From assembly GCA_018287875.1 (NCBI GenBank), contig JAGVVL010000001.1, positions 4,030,001 through 4,094,000 on the forward strand: a stretch of DNA of 64,000 bases, read 5' to 3'. The DNA comes from Nigrospora sphaerica. Its lineage: Eukaryota; Ascomycota; Sordariomycetes; Amphisphaeriales; Apiosporaceae. Below are positions 41,341 through 53,500 of the stretch, one piece after another. The position numbers and the translations under genes were made by a program. Below the pieces are notes generated by a model that was given only the letters and a program-made list of their open reading frames with translations, ran no database searches and had not been told where the DNA came from. Each line of letters starts with the position of its first letter. Within the stretch, counting starts at the first letter, position 1.

Positions 41341-41871
41341 CTAGACCGCCTCCCCAGAAAAAGCCTCATCGATGGGCTTGTCCATAAGCGCAGCGTGGCC
41401 AATAATGACGACGCCGCTAGCGCCTAGCAACCAGAGCACTGTGCTAAAGGTCGGGGCAATGAGACCCAGGATGGCGACGGTTACAATCAGAGCGGTGTAG
41501 CACTGCGAGCTGGTGGCACGAAAGGTTCCGATAACGAGATCCTGTCCATCGAGCTTGCCAAGAAGCCAGAGACCGGCGAAAAGGAGGATGATGTCGAAGA
41601 GCAGAAGCGGGCTTGTGACGAGGGCGTAGATGCTCAGAATGAAGAAGCAAGCCGTGTAGTTGCTCGAGAAGTGGCCCAGGTTGTAGTTGACACGTGACTG
41701 CATCTCGGTGAAGTTGTTAGGTTTGGAGAGGCGCTTGAAGTCGCAGAACTCGCCGACGGGCCGCAAATTGGAGAAGCGACTCGAGAGGGACGTGTTACGA
41801 AAGCCGGCGAAGCGGTCCTGAATGTTCAGGCGCGACGTCAGGACGTCCAGTGGGATCTGGAGGCGAGCCAT
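41341..41871 (-). CDS. PRA1: PRA1/Yip3-family prenylated Rab acceptor
   Basis: Intronless, 176 aa, the normal size for the family. N-terminal cytosolic part (LQIPLDVLTSRLNIQDRFAG), then the PRA1 signature NLRPVGEFCDFKRLSKP followed by RVNYNLGHFSSNY. Two hydrophobic hairpins follow: ~73-110 (ACFFILSIYALVTSPLLLFD and LFAGLWLL) and ~125-160 (YTALIVTVAILGLIAPTFST with VLWLLGASGVVIIGHA). The C-terminus is acidic (MDKPIDEAFSGEAV). PRA1 proteins sit in ER/Golgi membranes and regulate membrane delivery of prenylated Rab GTPases. Its stop codon is followed at once by open sequence belonging to the downstream gene's upstream frame, so the two transcripts probably overlap. Confidence 0.92.
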   Translation of the reverse strand: MARLQIPLDVLTSRLNIQDRFAGFRNTSLSSRFSNLRPVGEFCDFKRLSKPNNFTEMQSRVNYNLGHFSSNYTACFFILSIYALVTSPLLLFDIILLFAGLWLLGKLDGQDLVIGTFRATSSQCYTALIVTVAILGLIAPTFSTVLWLLGASGVVIIGHAALMDKPIDEAFSGEAV

Positions 41872-44402
41872 GGTGATGATGCAGGGGTGGTTGTGGTTTT
41901 TGGGTACGTCGAAAGTAGAAGATCGAAACGCTCCAGTTGTGTCGAAGGATCACTAGGTGGCAGTTGTGCGGACAAGTATAGTGTGAGGGTAGAAAGGCAG
42001 ATGTGGGTGAAGAAAGAACGAGACCTGGCAGATGGGAAGTCAGTGGTTAAACCCAGCTGGTATTGGGGCCGTCTGGTAAGGCGGCAGGCAAAGAGAACAC
42101 GGTGACCACGCGCGGGCAGACGTGGCATCTGAAAGGGGCGGCCGTCCGTGTAATGAAAAAGGGCGAAGCCGGCTTACGTACCTGGGCGTTTGCCGATCCC
42201 GTGTCGAGTCGGGGGAGAGGAAAAGCGACTCGGTGTGGAAGGAAGGAAAGGCCCGAGGCCGGTATGGGAGGAATTGACGCGAATGTGGTCAAGAGAGGCC
42301 GGGAGAGACAGGTTGCTGTTCGCAATGTCGGATTGTTTCGAGATGATCGTCGTCGGCCTTAGGGACACAGCGCACGAGCGGCAAGACGAACCAGGGGTGG
42401 GGCCGGCAATGCGACCCCTGGTTGGCTGAGATCTGATTTGGATCTGCCTGGACAAGCCTAAGCCCAACTGGTCGTGGTGGTCGTCGCCAGTCCGACACGA
42501 TGCGGCAGATGGGAGGGAAGGGGACGTGGGAGGGGGGAGAGAGAAAGAGAAAGAGAGGGTGGGAAGAAGAGGGGAGATAAAAGGCCTGCCCCAGAAACCG
42601 ACTTTTACACTTCTCGAGATCGGGGCCCGGCAGCTAGTTTGCAGAAATGCAGGGCCAGTTGTTGGATCTAGCGGTGGCCCTGGAAGGATGTAGGTACTGA
42701 CTGCAGCCTGGGCCTCGGATAGCAGAAAGCAGCAGCTGTGCTGTCATGGATTCTTCTTCGCCCGTTCTCTGGGCCACTGTTTCTGCCCCTCCCCACGGTG
42801 ACGCCTCATCATTCCCCTCCATTGTTGGGCTGCTCGCTGGGCCGGTCAGCCATGTAGCTTTTCTGCCCGTCGAGCGCCTATGTGCCCAAATCCGCCTGTC
42901 AAGCAGCCACTGGTTGCCGGCATCGGCGGCCTGGGTAGCAAGCAATCAATTGCACTCGTTACATGTGCCTCCAATTAGCACGAGCGACGAAACTTCCGGA
43001 CGTGGTCTTCCGGTACTTGGAGACGCAGGCCGGAAGTGCCTTAACCTCAATCAAGGCCTGACCGCCCAAGGGCTGCCTGCAGCCGTCTGCTGCAGCTGCA
43101 GTCAGACCAAGGAAGCGATTGGCTTTCTCGTTCTGCCCACGCCTGCATCGCAAGCCCCGGCTCCCCGGTGTTTTGACGTGTATCCGCAGCTTCTGCTTGG
43201 AGTAGGCGGGCAGGTAACTACTTTAGGTACCTACCTCTCCGTACTTGTAAGGTAGCTAGGCAAGTACTGAATCAGGTCCAGGCTTGCCGATTGCGACTCT
43301 TGGTAACCCAAATCCGACCTGAGCAGTAAATTTTCGCTCATGCTGGATTGAAAGGACCCCAAAACCACTCGCTTCGTCAGTTCAAACCACATCTTTCTTG
43401 TCCGCCCTGTGCCTACTGTGACAGACCGTTCAGCCCAGCGAGGCGGCCTAACCAAGCCAACCGTCGTGGGGTCCACCCATTCTGGTGTCGATGCGGCTTA
43501 ACATGCTGACGATCCACTCCGCCTGTCTTTTGATGGATAATAATAGCAATACGACGTGATAGCGAAAAGTCGGATCGACGGAGCATCAATGTATGGACAC
43601 CGAGGGGCCAAAAAAAGTGCCGCCGTCACTGACCTTCAGATATGGCATTGTCAGCAAACACTATCCGCCCCACGTTGCACTGGGGCCCGCGCGCCCGTTC
43701 CGGACAGCCACCACAGCCGGGTATACTCCAACAACAAAAAACGTGACCACCGTCTCCCTGGGAGGAGAGAGAGCACAGACGAAAGACCGCCCAGCCGTCA
43801 TATACACAAGGATCTGCCTATGATGGCGGAGAAAAGGGGAAGAAGAAGAAGAAAAAGAAGGACGAGACCAAGAAACAAATCTAAGCATACCGTAGGGGGG
43901 AAATACGCGGTCCAAGCACAACACCCAATCATAGCAAAAGATCCATCAACAGCCTCAAGGGGGGAGGAGGGGGTCGGCCAAGCTACTTACGCAGGATAAC
44001 TTACCGGCAGTTCCGTTCTCGTTGGATTTGCTAGTTCGCCTTGTTGGTAACCGCAGGCAACCCACCAGATTCCCCATTCGCTAGGCTCGTCAAGGCCCCG
44101 CCAGGATAAATAAGTAGGTACCTCTACTCAGGTATGGAAGGTAGGGATAAGCACAGGTAGAGCCTCGGCCTGGGTCCTTTGCCTATATTGCGACTCTTGT
44201 CCCTGCAAACGTCGGGCATTTCCCGAACTGCTCTACTCTCCCGCATGGCCATGGCGTGACGTCTGGGTGCCCCAGGGACGATCGCCGTGGCTTATTGATA
44301 TACCGGAGATTCTCACCACCTCGAGCCCTCCAACCGTAACCCCGCCGAGGCTTCTCTTCTGGGCATTGTTCTGTTCTCGCGCGAAAATGCCGGCTCCGGA
44401 CG
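41872..44402. other. Long intergenic region, no gene recognised
   Basis: Promoters of PRA1 (minus) and the bZIP gene (plus) lie at its ends. An exact TAGGTACCTA lies at 43224-43233 and a one-mismatch copy at 44115-44124. Purine-rich tract 42510-42580. No domain in any frame. Confidence 0.45.
43224..43233. repeat. TAGGTACCTA palindrome
   Basis: Exact copy in the 41.9-44.4 kb intergenic region, followed by CCTCTCC. Confidence 0.6.
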
Positions 44403-46113
44403 ATGCAGTCCTCATCGCAGCAGAAGGCGCACGGCCGCCTGCTGATGCAGGATCCCAGCGAAGATGTACGTGTGAAGTGCCCTCTCATCCTCGGTGCGTG
44501 AAACACAAGGTGCTCATCTAACGACCTTCTGGTTAAGTGGACTGGCTGGGCCGACCCCAAACTCAGGAGAAAGTTGCAGAACCGACTCAACCAACGAGCC
44601 CGTCGTGCGTGATCAGATAACCGCGTCCGTACATGATACAAGTGCTCGTCTGACATGTCGCAGGACTCCGAGGCTCCGAGAAAAAGGGGGTTACCGTACA
44701 GACTGGTAGCGATGCTGGTATGGCGGCCAACATCGCTCGACTCAAGATTGAAAGCGAGGCGGACGGCAATGTCGATCGAGCCATTATTGCCAGAGAGATT
44801 CTGCAGTCGTCACAGGTACCACTGAAGCTGACGAAAACCATCGACACTCTGCCAAAGCTCTCGCCCGTGCTCGAGGACGCCGCCAGCCGTAGAGCTTTCC
44901 ATACATGTAACGTGCCAGGCTCTTGAGATTGTCGCTGCCCCGCACACTGACCGGGAGCACAGGGTGTTTGGTAGTCAACCCAAACTTTTCCGCCTATCTC
45001 AACCGGTCTGGGTCCCCCATCGGGGCATCGATGATCCAAAACTCATTGGAGAACCCCATCGTGCTGGATGTCAACATCTCGAGCATCGCCCTGTTCCGGC
45101 ACATCCATACGCGCTGCCGTTACGATCTGCAAGCCGCCAGCTCTGCCAACCTCCGCATCATCCAGCGCGTGAGGGAGGCGCTCGCGAAAGGCGTCGTCTC
45201 CGACAATACCTTGCTCGGCATGCTCCTCCTCACCGTGGAGGTATTTCCCGAGGAGTCCCACAACGGCCCCGAGAGAGGGTTGTTGGAGTGCGGGAACATG
45301 GCGAACCTAAGCCTCCTGAATATTTTCTGCCGCTTTCACTTTAGATGGGGCCTCTCCGTGCTACATCATAGACTGATCGAGGCAGCCGGGGGGTATGAAC
45401 GCCTACCGCCGGATCTGTCGGCCTCGTTCTATCTCACCAGCCTGATATCGGCCAGTCAGACCTTGACTGCGCCCACGGTTGGGCAGCTCTACCCGACAGC
45501 ACTCTGCCGCAGTGGGATGTCGGCCTTCACACAGATTCCTCCCTACACGGCCGAGCATTTCCATGTCGACAGCGACCTTACGGAGCTTCTGGCAGACTTG
45601 CAGAGGTGCTGCTGGCTCGCTCGGCAATTCCAGGACGGGAGGGCCAAGGACACCGGTATCTCGGAGGGCTTTATGGCTGCGTGCGTGCACAACATGCAAT
45701 GGAGAATCTTGAATTTCCCGCGTGGGAAGCCTCGAAGCGAGGTCTGTCGGCTGGCCGCTCTAGTGTTCTGCTTTGGTATATTATTTCCCCTTTCTCTGCG
45801 CCGACCCATCCAGCAAGCAACGGAAATGCTCGACCAAGCGCTGCGACAAGTTGAGTTTTCCTGTGACCAAGACGGCGCGCTTCTTTTTTGGGCGGCCATG
45901 GTAGGGGGCATGGCCGCCTATACGCCCGCCCGCGGCGACGCGCTCGATGGTGCTTTTGTGGTCAGGCTCAGGCGACTGCGGGCGGGCCTAGGCTTGCGGA
46001 GCTGGAACGAGGCAAAGGAGCTGCTGCAGCAGTTTGTTTGGCAAGATGTCTTTTGCGAAAACGGGGGTTACACGACGTGGCAGCGGTTATTGAAGCGTCA
46101 GCACAACATCTGA
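44403..46113 (+). CDS. bZIP-type transcription factor with a large C-terminal fungal regulatory domain
   Basis: Four exons: 44403-44465, 44538-44604, 44664-44906 and 44963-46113; 507 aa. Donors are GTACGT, GTGCGT and GTAACG; the first intron has CTAAC before TTAAG. The N-terminus spliced from three small exons gives DWTGWADPKLRRKLQNRLNQ and RARRLRGSEKKG (21-51), the basic region typical of fungal bZIP-like regulators. A classical heptad Leu zipper is not obvious. The long last exon is helical, with HIHTRCRYDLQAASS, LGMLLLTVEVFPEESHN and a C-terminal EAKELLQQFVWQDVFCENGG. That pattern resembles the ligand-responsive domain of other fungal regulators. DNA target and inducer are unknown. Earlier exons would be missed by a scan of long frames. 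Confidence 0.78.
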
Positions 46114-47166
46114 ACGACGCTTGACTCGTGGGCGTGGGCGTTACCCGTATATGGCTATAGGATGGTGCGGAACCGTGTGATTCATGTCACGGGCAGCTGC
46201 ATGGGCGAAGCTGGTATTGTACACTTTGGCTAGGTATGGATCTGTGTATGTTTCATTTGGTAGCTAAGTAGCCATGCATCTTTCTAGGTAGCTAGCAACC
46301 TCGGGTTTCAAGGCGTGGTTCGGTATGCCATAAGGGACTCACACAAGGCATGGAGGGAATTGGGCTTCTGCGGAATCTAGTTGTTATTTGTTCCCCGGGG
46401 GGAGCACGGATCCATTGGTTCATCGCGGGGCATCGTGGGCAGTTGTGCAGTGTAGCGAACTCTTTCGGGTAGTAATGCTCTGTAGGTAATGTAAGACACA
46501 GTGAGCCTTCCCAGGCGGCCGACAAAACTCCCACAATATCCCAGCACACATAACAATCCGACCCACCAGCGTTTTAAGCCGATAAAACAAGGGGCCAGAG
46601 AATATGGGGGGGTCAGAGGAGGGATGGAATGGGGACCGACAGGGTTTGGGCACTCAGTTGGACCCTGAAGCTGGGCTTTTGCCTGCCTGTCTGGGCGCAA
46701 CGCCGCGGCCCCTGAGCCCCGGTTTAATAGCGTGTGTGGGAGGAAATACGCTTGACTTACCATTGGGACAGATCGGTTTAGGAAGGACGCCCCGTACCGA
46801 GTATCCAGTACACGAGAGGCCCGGACAGAGGCTGAAGGAAAACGCATTGCTGGCCACATGGGCCGCCACTACTGACCACTCGCTTCTCCAGTTATCCTCC
46901 TGACGGCACGGCACGTCGAGTCTGGTGCCAACAAGACAGCGAGAACACCTCGGGCTTGTCTCAATTGGTGCTTGCGGGGGTTGATTATTTTTTTTATTTC
47001 TCAACTTTTGCCCTCCTGACCCGCGCTGGGCCCGTCAGTACCAGATCTGTCCTTTCGTCCCATTTTCGACCTTGGGTCCCAAAGCCTCCCTCTCGACACC
47101 CACCGGTCCTCCCGCCTCCGACCTGCCACACATACACACACACACACATTGTCGTGGCATGCGACA
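46114..47166. other. Intergenic region
   Basis: Promoter side of the ER J-protein gene; a (CA)n microsatellite at 47134-47148. No gene recognised. Confidence 0.5.
47134..47148 (+). repeat. (AC)n microsatellite in a 5' leader
   Basis: 15 bases of alternating A and C, ending 18 bases before the start codon of the ER J-protein gene, probably inside its 5' UTR. Confidence 0.7.
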
Positions 47167-48591
47167 ATGAGGCTTCCCCTGCTCTCCGTCGGTCTTCTGG
47201 CCCTGCTCACGCCCTTGACAGCCGCCTGGTCCAAGGAAGGTACGCAGACATGCGCAGGAGCCACCAGCCTACGCACACGCCCATAGCTGACCTTGGCCAG
47301 ATCATGAAATCTTCCGCATTCGCGACGAGGTCGCCCTCCACGAAGGCCCCGACGTCTCCTTCTACGACCTCCTGGGCGTGACGGCCTCGGCCTCGCAAGA
47401 TGAGCTCAACCGCGCCTACCGCAAGAAGACGAGGGAGCTGCACCCCGACAAGGTCAAGCAGCAGCTGAAGGCCTCCCGCGCCGCCGCCGACAAGGACAGC
47501 AAAGACAAGGGCAAGAGCAAGAAGGGCCCCTCGGCCGCCGAGATGAAGGCCGCCGTCAAGGCCGCCGACGATAAGCAGGCCCGCCTGGGCGTTGTCGCCG
47601 CCATTCTCAAGGGCCCTAGCCGAGCGCGTTACGACCACTTCATGTCCAACGGCTTCCCCACGTGGAAGGGCACCGGCTACTACTACAGCCGCTACCGGCC
47701 CGGCCTGGGCACCGTCCTCTTCGGCTGCTTCCTGGCCGGCGGCGGCGCCTTCCACTACCTGGCCCTGTACATGAGCTGGAAGCGCCAGCGCGAGTTCGTC
47801 GAGCGCTACATCAAGTTTGCCCGCAACGCCGCCTGGGGCGAGAACATGGTCGTCCCCGGCGTCGACGCCCCCGGCGCCGGCACGGCGACGCCCCCGCCCG
47901 CCGACGACGAGCAGGCCCCCTTGGCCATGAACCGCAAGCAGCGCCGCATGCAGGAGCGTGGTGCGAAGAAGGAGAATGCCAAGGAGAACCGCCGCAACGG
48001 CCGCGGCCGTGCCGCCCGTGCCGCCAGCGGCAGCGCCACCCCCGTCCCCCAGACGCAGCCAGGCGGCGGTTCGGGCCCCCAGGGTGCCAAGAAGCGCGTC
48101 GTCGCCGAGAACGGCAAGATTCTGGTCGTCGACTCCCTGGGTGACGTCTACCTGGAGCAGGAAGACGAGGAAGGAACCATGCACGAATTCCTTCTTGATG
48201 TGAGTATTCGGAAGTCCTAGGGCGCGTGTCGAGAACCCCCGTGCTAACTCGTGACCACCAGCCCGCCGAGCTTCCCCCGCCCACGATCCGCGACACGGCC
48301 GTGTGCCGCCTGCCCATCTGGGCCTACAACGTCACCCTGGGCCGCGTCTTCGGCACCAAGAGCGAGCCTGCCGAGGTCCTTGAGCACGAGGCCGCCGAGG
48401 ACGTGGCCGAGCTGCTCGTGGAGAACGACGAGGACGACTCGGACGCCCCTCCCCAGCGCACCCCCAGCACCGACTCGGCCGAGGACTACGAGATGGTGGA
48501 CACGAGCAACAGCGTCGAGGATCTCGCCAAGAAGGCCACCGGAAGTCAAAGCCAGGCCAGCAAGGCCAAGAAAAGAAACAAGAAGCGGTAG
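47167..48591 (+). CDS. ER-membrane J-domain co-chaperone (Erj5-like)
   Basis: Exons 47167-47239, 47301-48199 and 48262-48591; 433 aa. Signal peptide MRLPLLSVGLLALLTPLTAA. The luminal part has DVSFYDLLGVTASASQDELN and HPD at 72-74; the J domain is interrupted between the HPD helix and its last helix by a Lys/Ala-rich insertion (85-115). GPSRARYDHFMSNGFPTWKG closes it. One transmembrane span at ~160-182 (GLGTVLFGCFLAGGGAFHYL) puts the rest in the cytosol: a charged linker with MNRKQRRMQERG, a conserved KILVVDSLGDVYLEQED strand motif, PPPTIRDTAVCRLPIWAYN, and an acidic, Lys-ending tail. Family members partner the ER Hsp70 Kar2/BiP in protein folding. Long and complete. Confidence 0.88.
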
Positions 48592-48999
48592 ATGCACTGC
48601 CTTCTCCAGGGCCTCCTCGCGGCCGACGGCAAGAGGGGGCCGGGCGGCGTGACGGAGCAAAGCGCAACGGCGCAATTTCATCCACAGGAGAATTTCCTCG
48701 CTATACTACGGGGTGGTGAAGAGAAAAGCGGAGTGTGGCCTTGTCCTGATGCGACTGGTCCCCCCAAATTCCGAGAGGACAAAAGCAAGCTTGCATATTC
48801 AAGGTGTTTACTATGCCCACAATTCCCAGCGTAACCAGATCCATATAGTATCGCTTTCCCTAGGTTCTATTTAGATGTGGACCCTGAATGTCCCTAGATG
48901 GACAGGTGAGGTTGTACCCGCTCTCCCAAGGGTATCTCGACCGTTCGTCTTCCATTCCCTACGCGAAAATTTCAAGTGATCCGGCCAGCGCCTGTTTAC
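48592..48999. other. Convergent intergenic gap
   Basis: About 400 bases between converging 3' ends; nothing recognised. Confidence 0.5.
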
Positions 49000-50584
49000 T
49001 TAGACCTTGGAATCCTCCACACGTAGAGGCGGGGCCACGGCCTCGGGGAGTTGCTCGGGTCTCGGTTTTTCGACCTCATCGTCGTCGTCGGTGATGCCGG
49101 TGAGCTTGGTCAAGATACGGGCGGCGTAAATGTCGCCACTGACGTTTATGGCGGTCCGGAAGCGGTCGATCAACCAGTCGATGGCCACGACGACGGCGTA
49201 CATGCCGGTCACCTCGATGCCGACCGAGTTCGCAATCATGATGGTCAGGACCAGCGAGGAGCTGGGGATGGGCGTCGTGGCGATGGACGACAGCACCGAG
49301 AGGATCACGATGAGGGCGTAGTCGCCCACGTTCAGCGTGTCCCCGTTGGTGACGGCCAGGAAGACGACGACCATGGGGAAGTAGATGGCCGTTCTGGATG
49401 CCCAAGGCGTCAGTTCGAGGGTCAGGCAGAGTGAGAAGGGTTCGTTCCGGGACGGCTTACCCGTCCATGTTGATCAGGCATCCCAGCGGAGCCGTGAATT
49501 TGACGACGATCGAGGGCACCTTCTGCTCCTGCAGGACGCGGATCGTGACGGGCAGGGTGGCGGCAGACGAGGCCGTTCCCCAGGCCGTGATCCATGCGCG
49601 CGAGCACCGCAGCCACAGGGAAAAGGGGTTCTCGCGCGTGAAGGCGAAGAAGAGCAAGGGCAGGATGACAAAGTTGTGGATGAACATGCCCGTCACGCTG
49701 CCACCGATGAGGATTCCGATGTTGACGCCCGCCGTTTCGATGTCCAGCCTGAACAGGTTCGCCAAGATCAGGAAGAAGACGCCAATGGGCGCAAGTTTGA
49801 TCAGGAATGCAATGGCAATGGTTATGATAACCTCGACCTCCTTGACGGCTCGAAGGAGCGACGAGTTAGGTCCCTTGATCATGAGTCCGACGATGATGGA
49901 CGTCACGAGAACCGACAAAAGCTCGTCGTTGGCCAGAGCGCCAACGACATTACTCGGGATGAAGGACTCGACGACCTGGACAATGATGCCATACCACGCG
50001 ACGGGGTCCTCTTTAAGCGAGTCCACCTTGGAGTCCTTCTGCGCTAGAGTCTCCTCGTCGGCCACGGACATCAATGGCACCCATACGAGATCGACGAGGA
50101 TGATGCTGTGTACCACGGCCAGGATAGTGGTGGCGATGTAGTATATGATGGTCAACATGGCGAGCTTTTTACCGCTTTGCACCATCTCCTTGAGCGTCTG
50201 CATCGCAAGGACGATGGCGCAGACAATCAACGGGAGCACTTTCGTTATATTAGCCCTGCCCCGTACCAAAACCACCCCCTGAGACGTCTCGGCTCACTTA
50301 CCAGTCGATTTGAGAGCACGCAGCCATAGGTTACCCGGGATAATCAGGAGCGCCGGCACGGCGTCGTGGACGTCACCGGTCTGAGTAGACGCCGTCACGC
50401 CGATGACAATAGCCAGAACGGCGGCGGTAATGATCTGCAGAGCAGAGCCAGGTTGCATGAGCGTCGCAAGGAACCTTCGGCCAAAAGACTTCTTGGGGGG
50501 CGCGGGGGAGACCTCGCCCGGGCCCGGGGACGAAGTGTCAGACGTCCGTTGCTCGAACGCCGCCGGTTCCTGCGCCTTGGACAT
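49000..50584 (-). CDS. Sodium:dicarboxylate (glutamate/aspartate-type) symporter family carrier
   Basis: Exons on the minus strand: 50584-50302, 50238-49461 and 49393-49000; 484 aa. The last junction restores the family motif INMDGTAIYFP. Polytopic SDF-family protein: a ~35-residue polar N-terminus, then membrane segments (LQIITAAVLAIVIGVTAS, LPLIVCAIVLAMQTLKEM, KLAMLTIIYYIATTILAVVH). Re-entrant loop 1 lies near AWGTASSAATLPVTIRV, a Ser-rich substrate loop. NMDGTAIYF is the helix-7 motif and SIATTPIPSSSLVLTI the second re-entrant loop. The C-terminus is cytosolic and acidic. These carriers import dicarboxylates or acidic amino acids with Na+ or H+. The overall look is close to bacterial GltP/DctA relatives, but two spliceosomal introns show long residence in a fungal genome. 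Substrate not determinable. Confidence 0.9.
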
Positions 50585-53500
50585 GGTGCCGGTTCTGGTA
50601 TGTCGTCTTGTGATTTTGGGGACCGTAACGGAGTAGAGGGATCACGTCGACGACCTCTACAACCCACCGTGTTCTGCCCGCTGCGCGAGCCGTTATATGC
50701 TGCCGCTGCCGCGGCGACGTCCCGACAGGACCAAGTGTACAAGATAAGGTATTCGTCTTGGCCAGGCTTGGGGGCGCTTGGCGGGCCAGTCATGGAACCT
50801 CCCAAGCAATATGGCTCCGTACCTGTCGAGCCGGCCAAGAGCATATTTGCCTGCACCTTGGGTAAGCATCGCCCGTATTGCTGGGCACGCCTTGCCCTGG
50901 AGAAGCCGTGTTTGCCGGTCTCACGCTCTGCCCAGGCACCGGAGGAGGAAAACCTGGACGGAGCCGGGGGCCGCTAAGAGGGAGTTCACGGGCTGAGGAC
51001 CGGCGGTCCTATCAGCGACACGACCGCAGCCGTCTGAACATGCCGCCCAGCCATGAGGCCGCCGCCGAGCCCGCCGGCACCTTCCGCATTGCCTCTAGGG
51101 CTGTTGGCCTGAGTGCTCGCCTCCAGGGCCGACGTTGGCCGCGCCTCCGACAAGAGCGACCGCTCGCTGGGCAAGTCGAAGGGAAAATGCCCCCCGGCAC
51201 GTGAGCTCGTATGAGAGCCTCCAATGGAGTCAGTAGATACGGCAGAGGCCGGAGTCCACTGTACAAAGCCTCTCCGGGTGGTGAGACATATGTGTCGTGG
51301 TGGACTGGCTACAGTAGCGTGTAGTCGGTCGAACGTCGTCTGCAGACCTCGATTGAAGCTGGTTGATAGGGGAGATGATGCTGGTGCCGAGGTGCGGGTC
51401 TCCAGGGTCAAAAGGAAGACCGCAGAACGTTCGTGGAAGCTTGGGTTCAAGCCAAACTCGCAACGTTGATGCGGGTAGCCGGTGCCTTGTATCCAACTAG
51501 GCCACCCATGCATAACTCGCACCTTCAGCAGAGGTACCTCTGGGCGATGAAGCTGGGCGAAGACGCTCTCTACTGACTCGGGACGGACATCCTCGCGTCA
51601 AGGACGGCATTCATCCGAGCGTACCAGGACTACGGCCGGAGAAGGACGTCCGAGCGCCGGTTCGCCGGCGCGCGCCACGTTGCAAACGGCCCGGCTGTCA
51701 TGGGAATCGAGGCAGTGTCAATAGAGATTTGGGAACGAAAGGCCCATCTCGGCTCCGAGCCGGCGGGCCACATACAATAGTTAGCCGCCCGTCTATTGAA
51801 CCGCCGGTCGGGTTGACCATTAACTAGTAGCAATGGCCGCTTCGTCGATCCCAGCCGCATGCATCATGTGAGGCACGCACGGGTATAACCATAGACTTAG
51901 TTAAGCGGTAGCTTAGTGTGTTGCATTGAAGGGAGGGATGGATATGGATGCATGCATGCATCTTGCCCCCTCACCCTTGTCGATCTGTCAATTTGCCAAT
52001 CTGCCCAAGGTCATGGCCAATTCCGAGGGGAAATGCATTAGGTTGGACAGTGGTACCTGCCACTCTAGAAGGGATGCGTTGTTCACGGCAGATCTGGCTG
52101 AGTAGCAAGGAGAACGAGGGGATGGATGCTTATCCCATCCCATGCCCCAACAGGTAAGTTGGGTACCAACGGGCCGCCAGCGTAGGTGCTGCAGGTCGAC
52201 CAGCTTGCCGGACCTCTTTTATGGGCACATGGGATCTTCTCCCATAGGATGGAGGGGCGCCCCACTGGATATAGCTCTCCGGCGCGAGAGCAGTTCTGGG
52301 CTTGAAGAGGCTTCCACTTCCAAAAGTTCCAATGTAATCTACCTGGGTAAGCAGCCGAAAGCGGGATCCCCAGGGACTAATGGGTGGTTTGTGTAAGAGG
52401 TATGGACCCGGCCGTTCAATGGTCGTTCCAGTCCCCGTAAGGGATCTGCAAACAGTGTGGATTAGTCGATGGAAGGATGGATGTGGGAGAGGGGCGTCGA
52501 AGGGAGAAATCAACAGGGGAAAACAAGAGGGGGAAGGGGGATTATCCCCGAACCTGCGATTTACCCCTCCATCCGCTCCATGTCGTCCTTCCTCGCTTGG
52601 GTACTTCTGTTGAGCGAAGGGCCCAAGTTAGATGAAACCGACGGAGGACAGCGTGGAAAAAATGAAATGAAATCAAGCGCGAGGAATTCCCACCTAGGTA
52701 GGTACCTAAAAGTAAGTAGGATCCATTGTCCTTACTTCCCGACCTTCTGCCCATAACCCTGTTCGGAGAGCATCATCACTCGCCGTCACCTGCCGGCAGG
52801 ATAGGCCGCCTTCGCTCTTATGCCATTGGGCAGGATGTGCTCCGTAGAGGCCCTGCCCGCCTGTCTAGATCCTGCCCGTCTGCCCAACTATCCGCCCGAT
52901 TTCAGGCTTTCGTCACTAAACCCAATCTCGACGTCCAGACTGAACACCATCGACGTTGCAGGCGTTTTGCAGTCCGATGACCCGTCCCTGACGGCCTGAC
53001 GGCCTTCCCTGCCATGCCATTCCCAAATCCCCCCCGCGCCCAATAAAGCCGGCAAACTGAACAGCCCGGAAACAGCCAGACCACTGCACATTTTCCTTCC
53101 GCTTGCTTCAGCTCGGCTTGGTTAACTGTCAAGCCCGTCAAACCCGCTCAAGCCCCGGACTCTCCTCGGACTTTGCTGCATCCCTCCACCCCCCCATGAG
53201 TCTTGCTTGTCACATATATACACTTGTCCACCGCTTTTTGCGTTCCCCCATTCCTCATCGAGTCCCCTCGGCTCTCGGACCGCTGTCTTGAAAGGAGACC
53301 TCGACTGTACATAGCATAGTCCAATATAAAACAATACTGTTGCCGCTACCCTCTACCAAAGATCGCCTTCCGAATCGCACCCGCCGCCCTCTCCTCCACC
53401 TTTAACCTCGCCGCCTCCCCGGAGACACAGCCGGTCTTGATATACGAACGCCGCACCCAGCAAGGACCCGGAAACTTCGAATCGCCGCCACGGCTTACAT

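Noticed and set aside
47207..48184. 325-codon minus-strand open frame
   Set aside because: Antisense to the ER J-protein gene, low-complexity Gly/Leu/Val composition.
50986..51522. 178-codon minus-strand frame
   Set aside because: Ser/Ala/Pro-rich, no start context or domain; most likely chance in GC-rich DNA.
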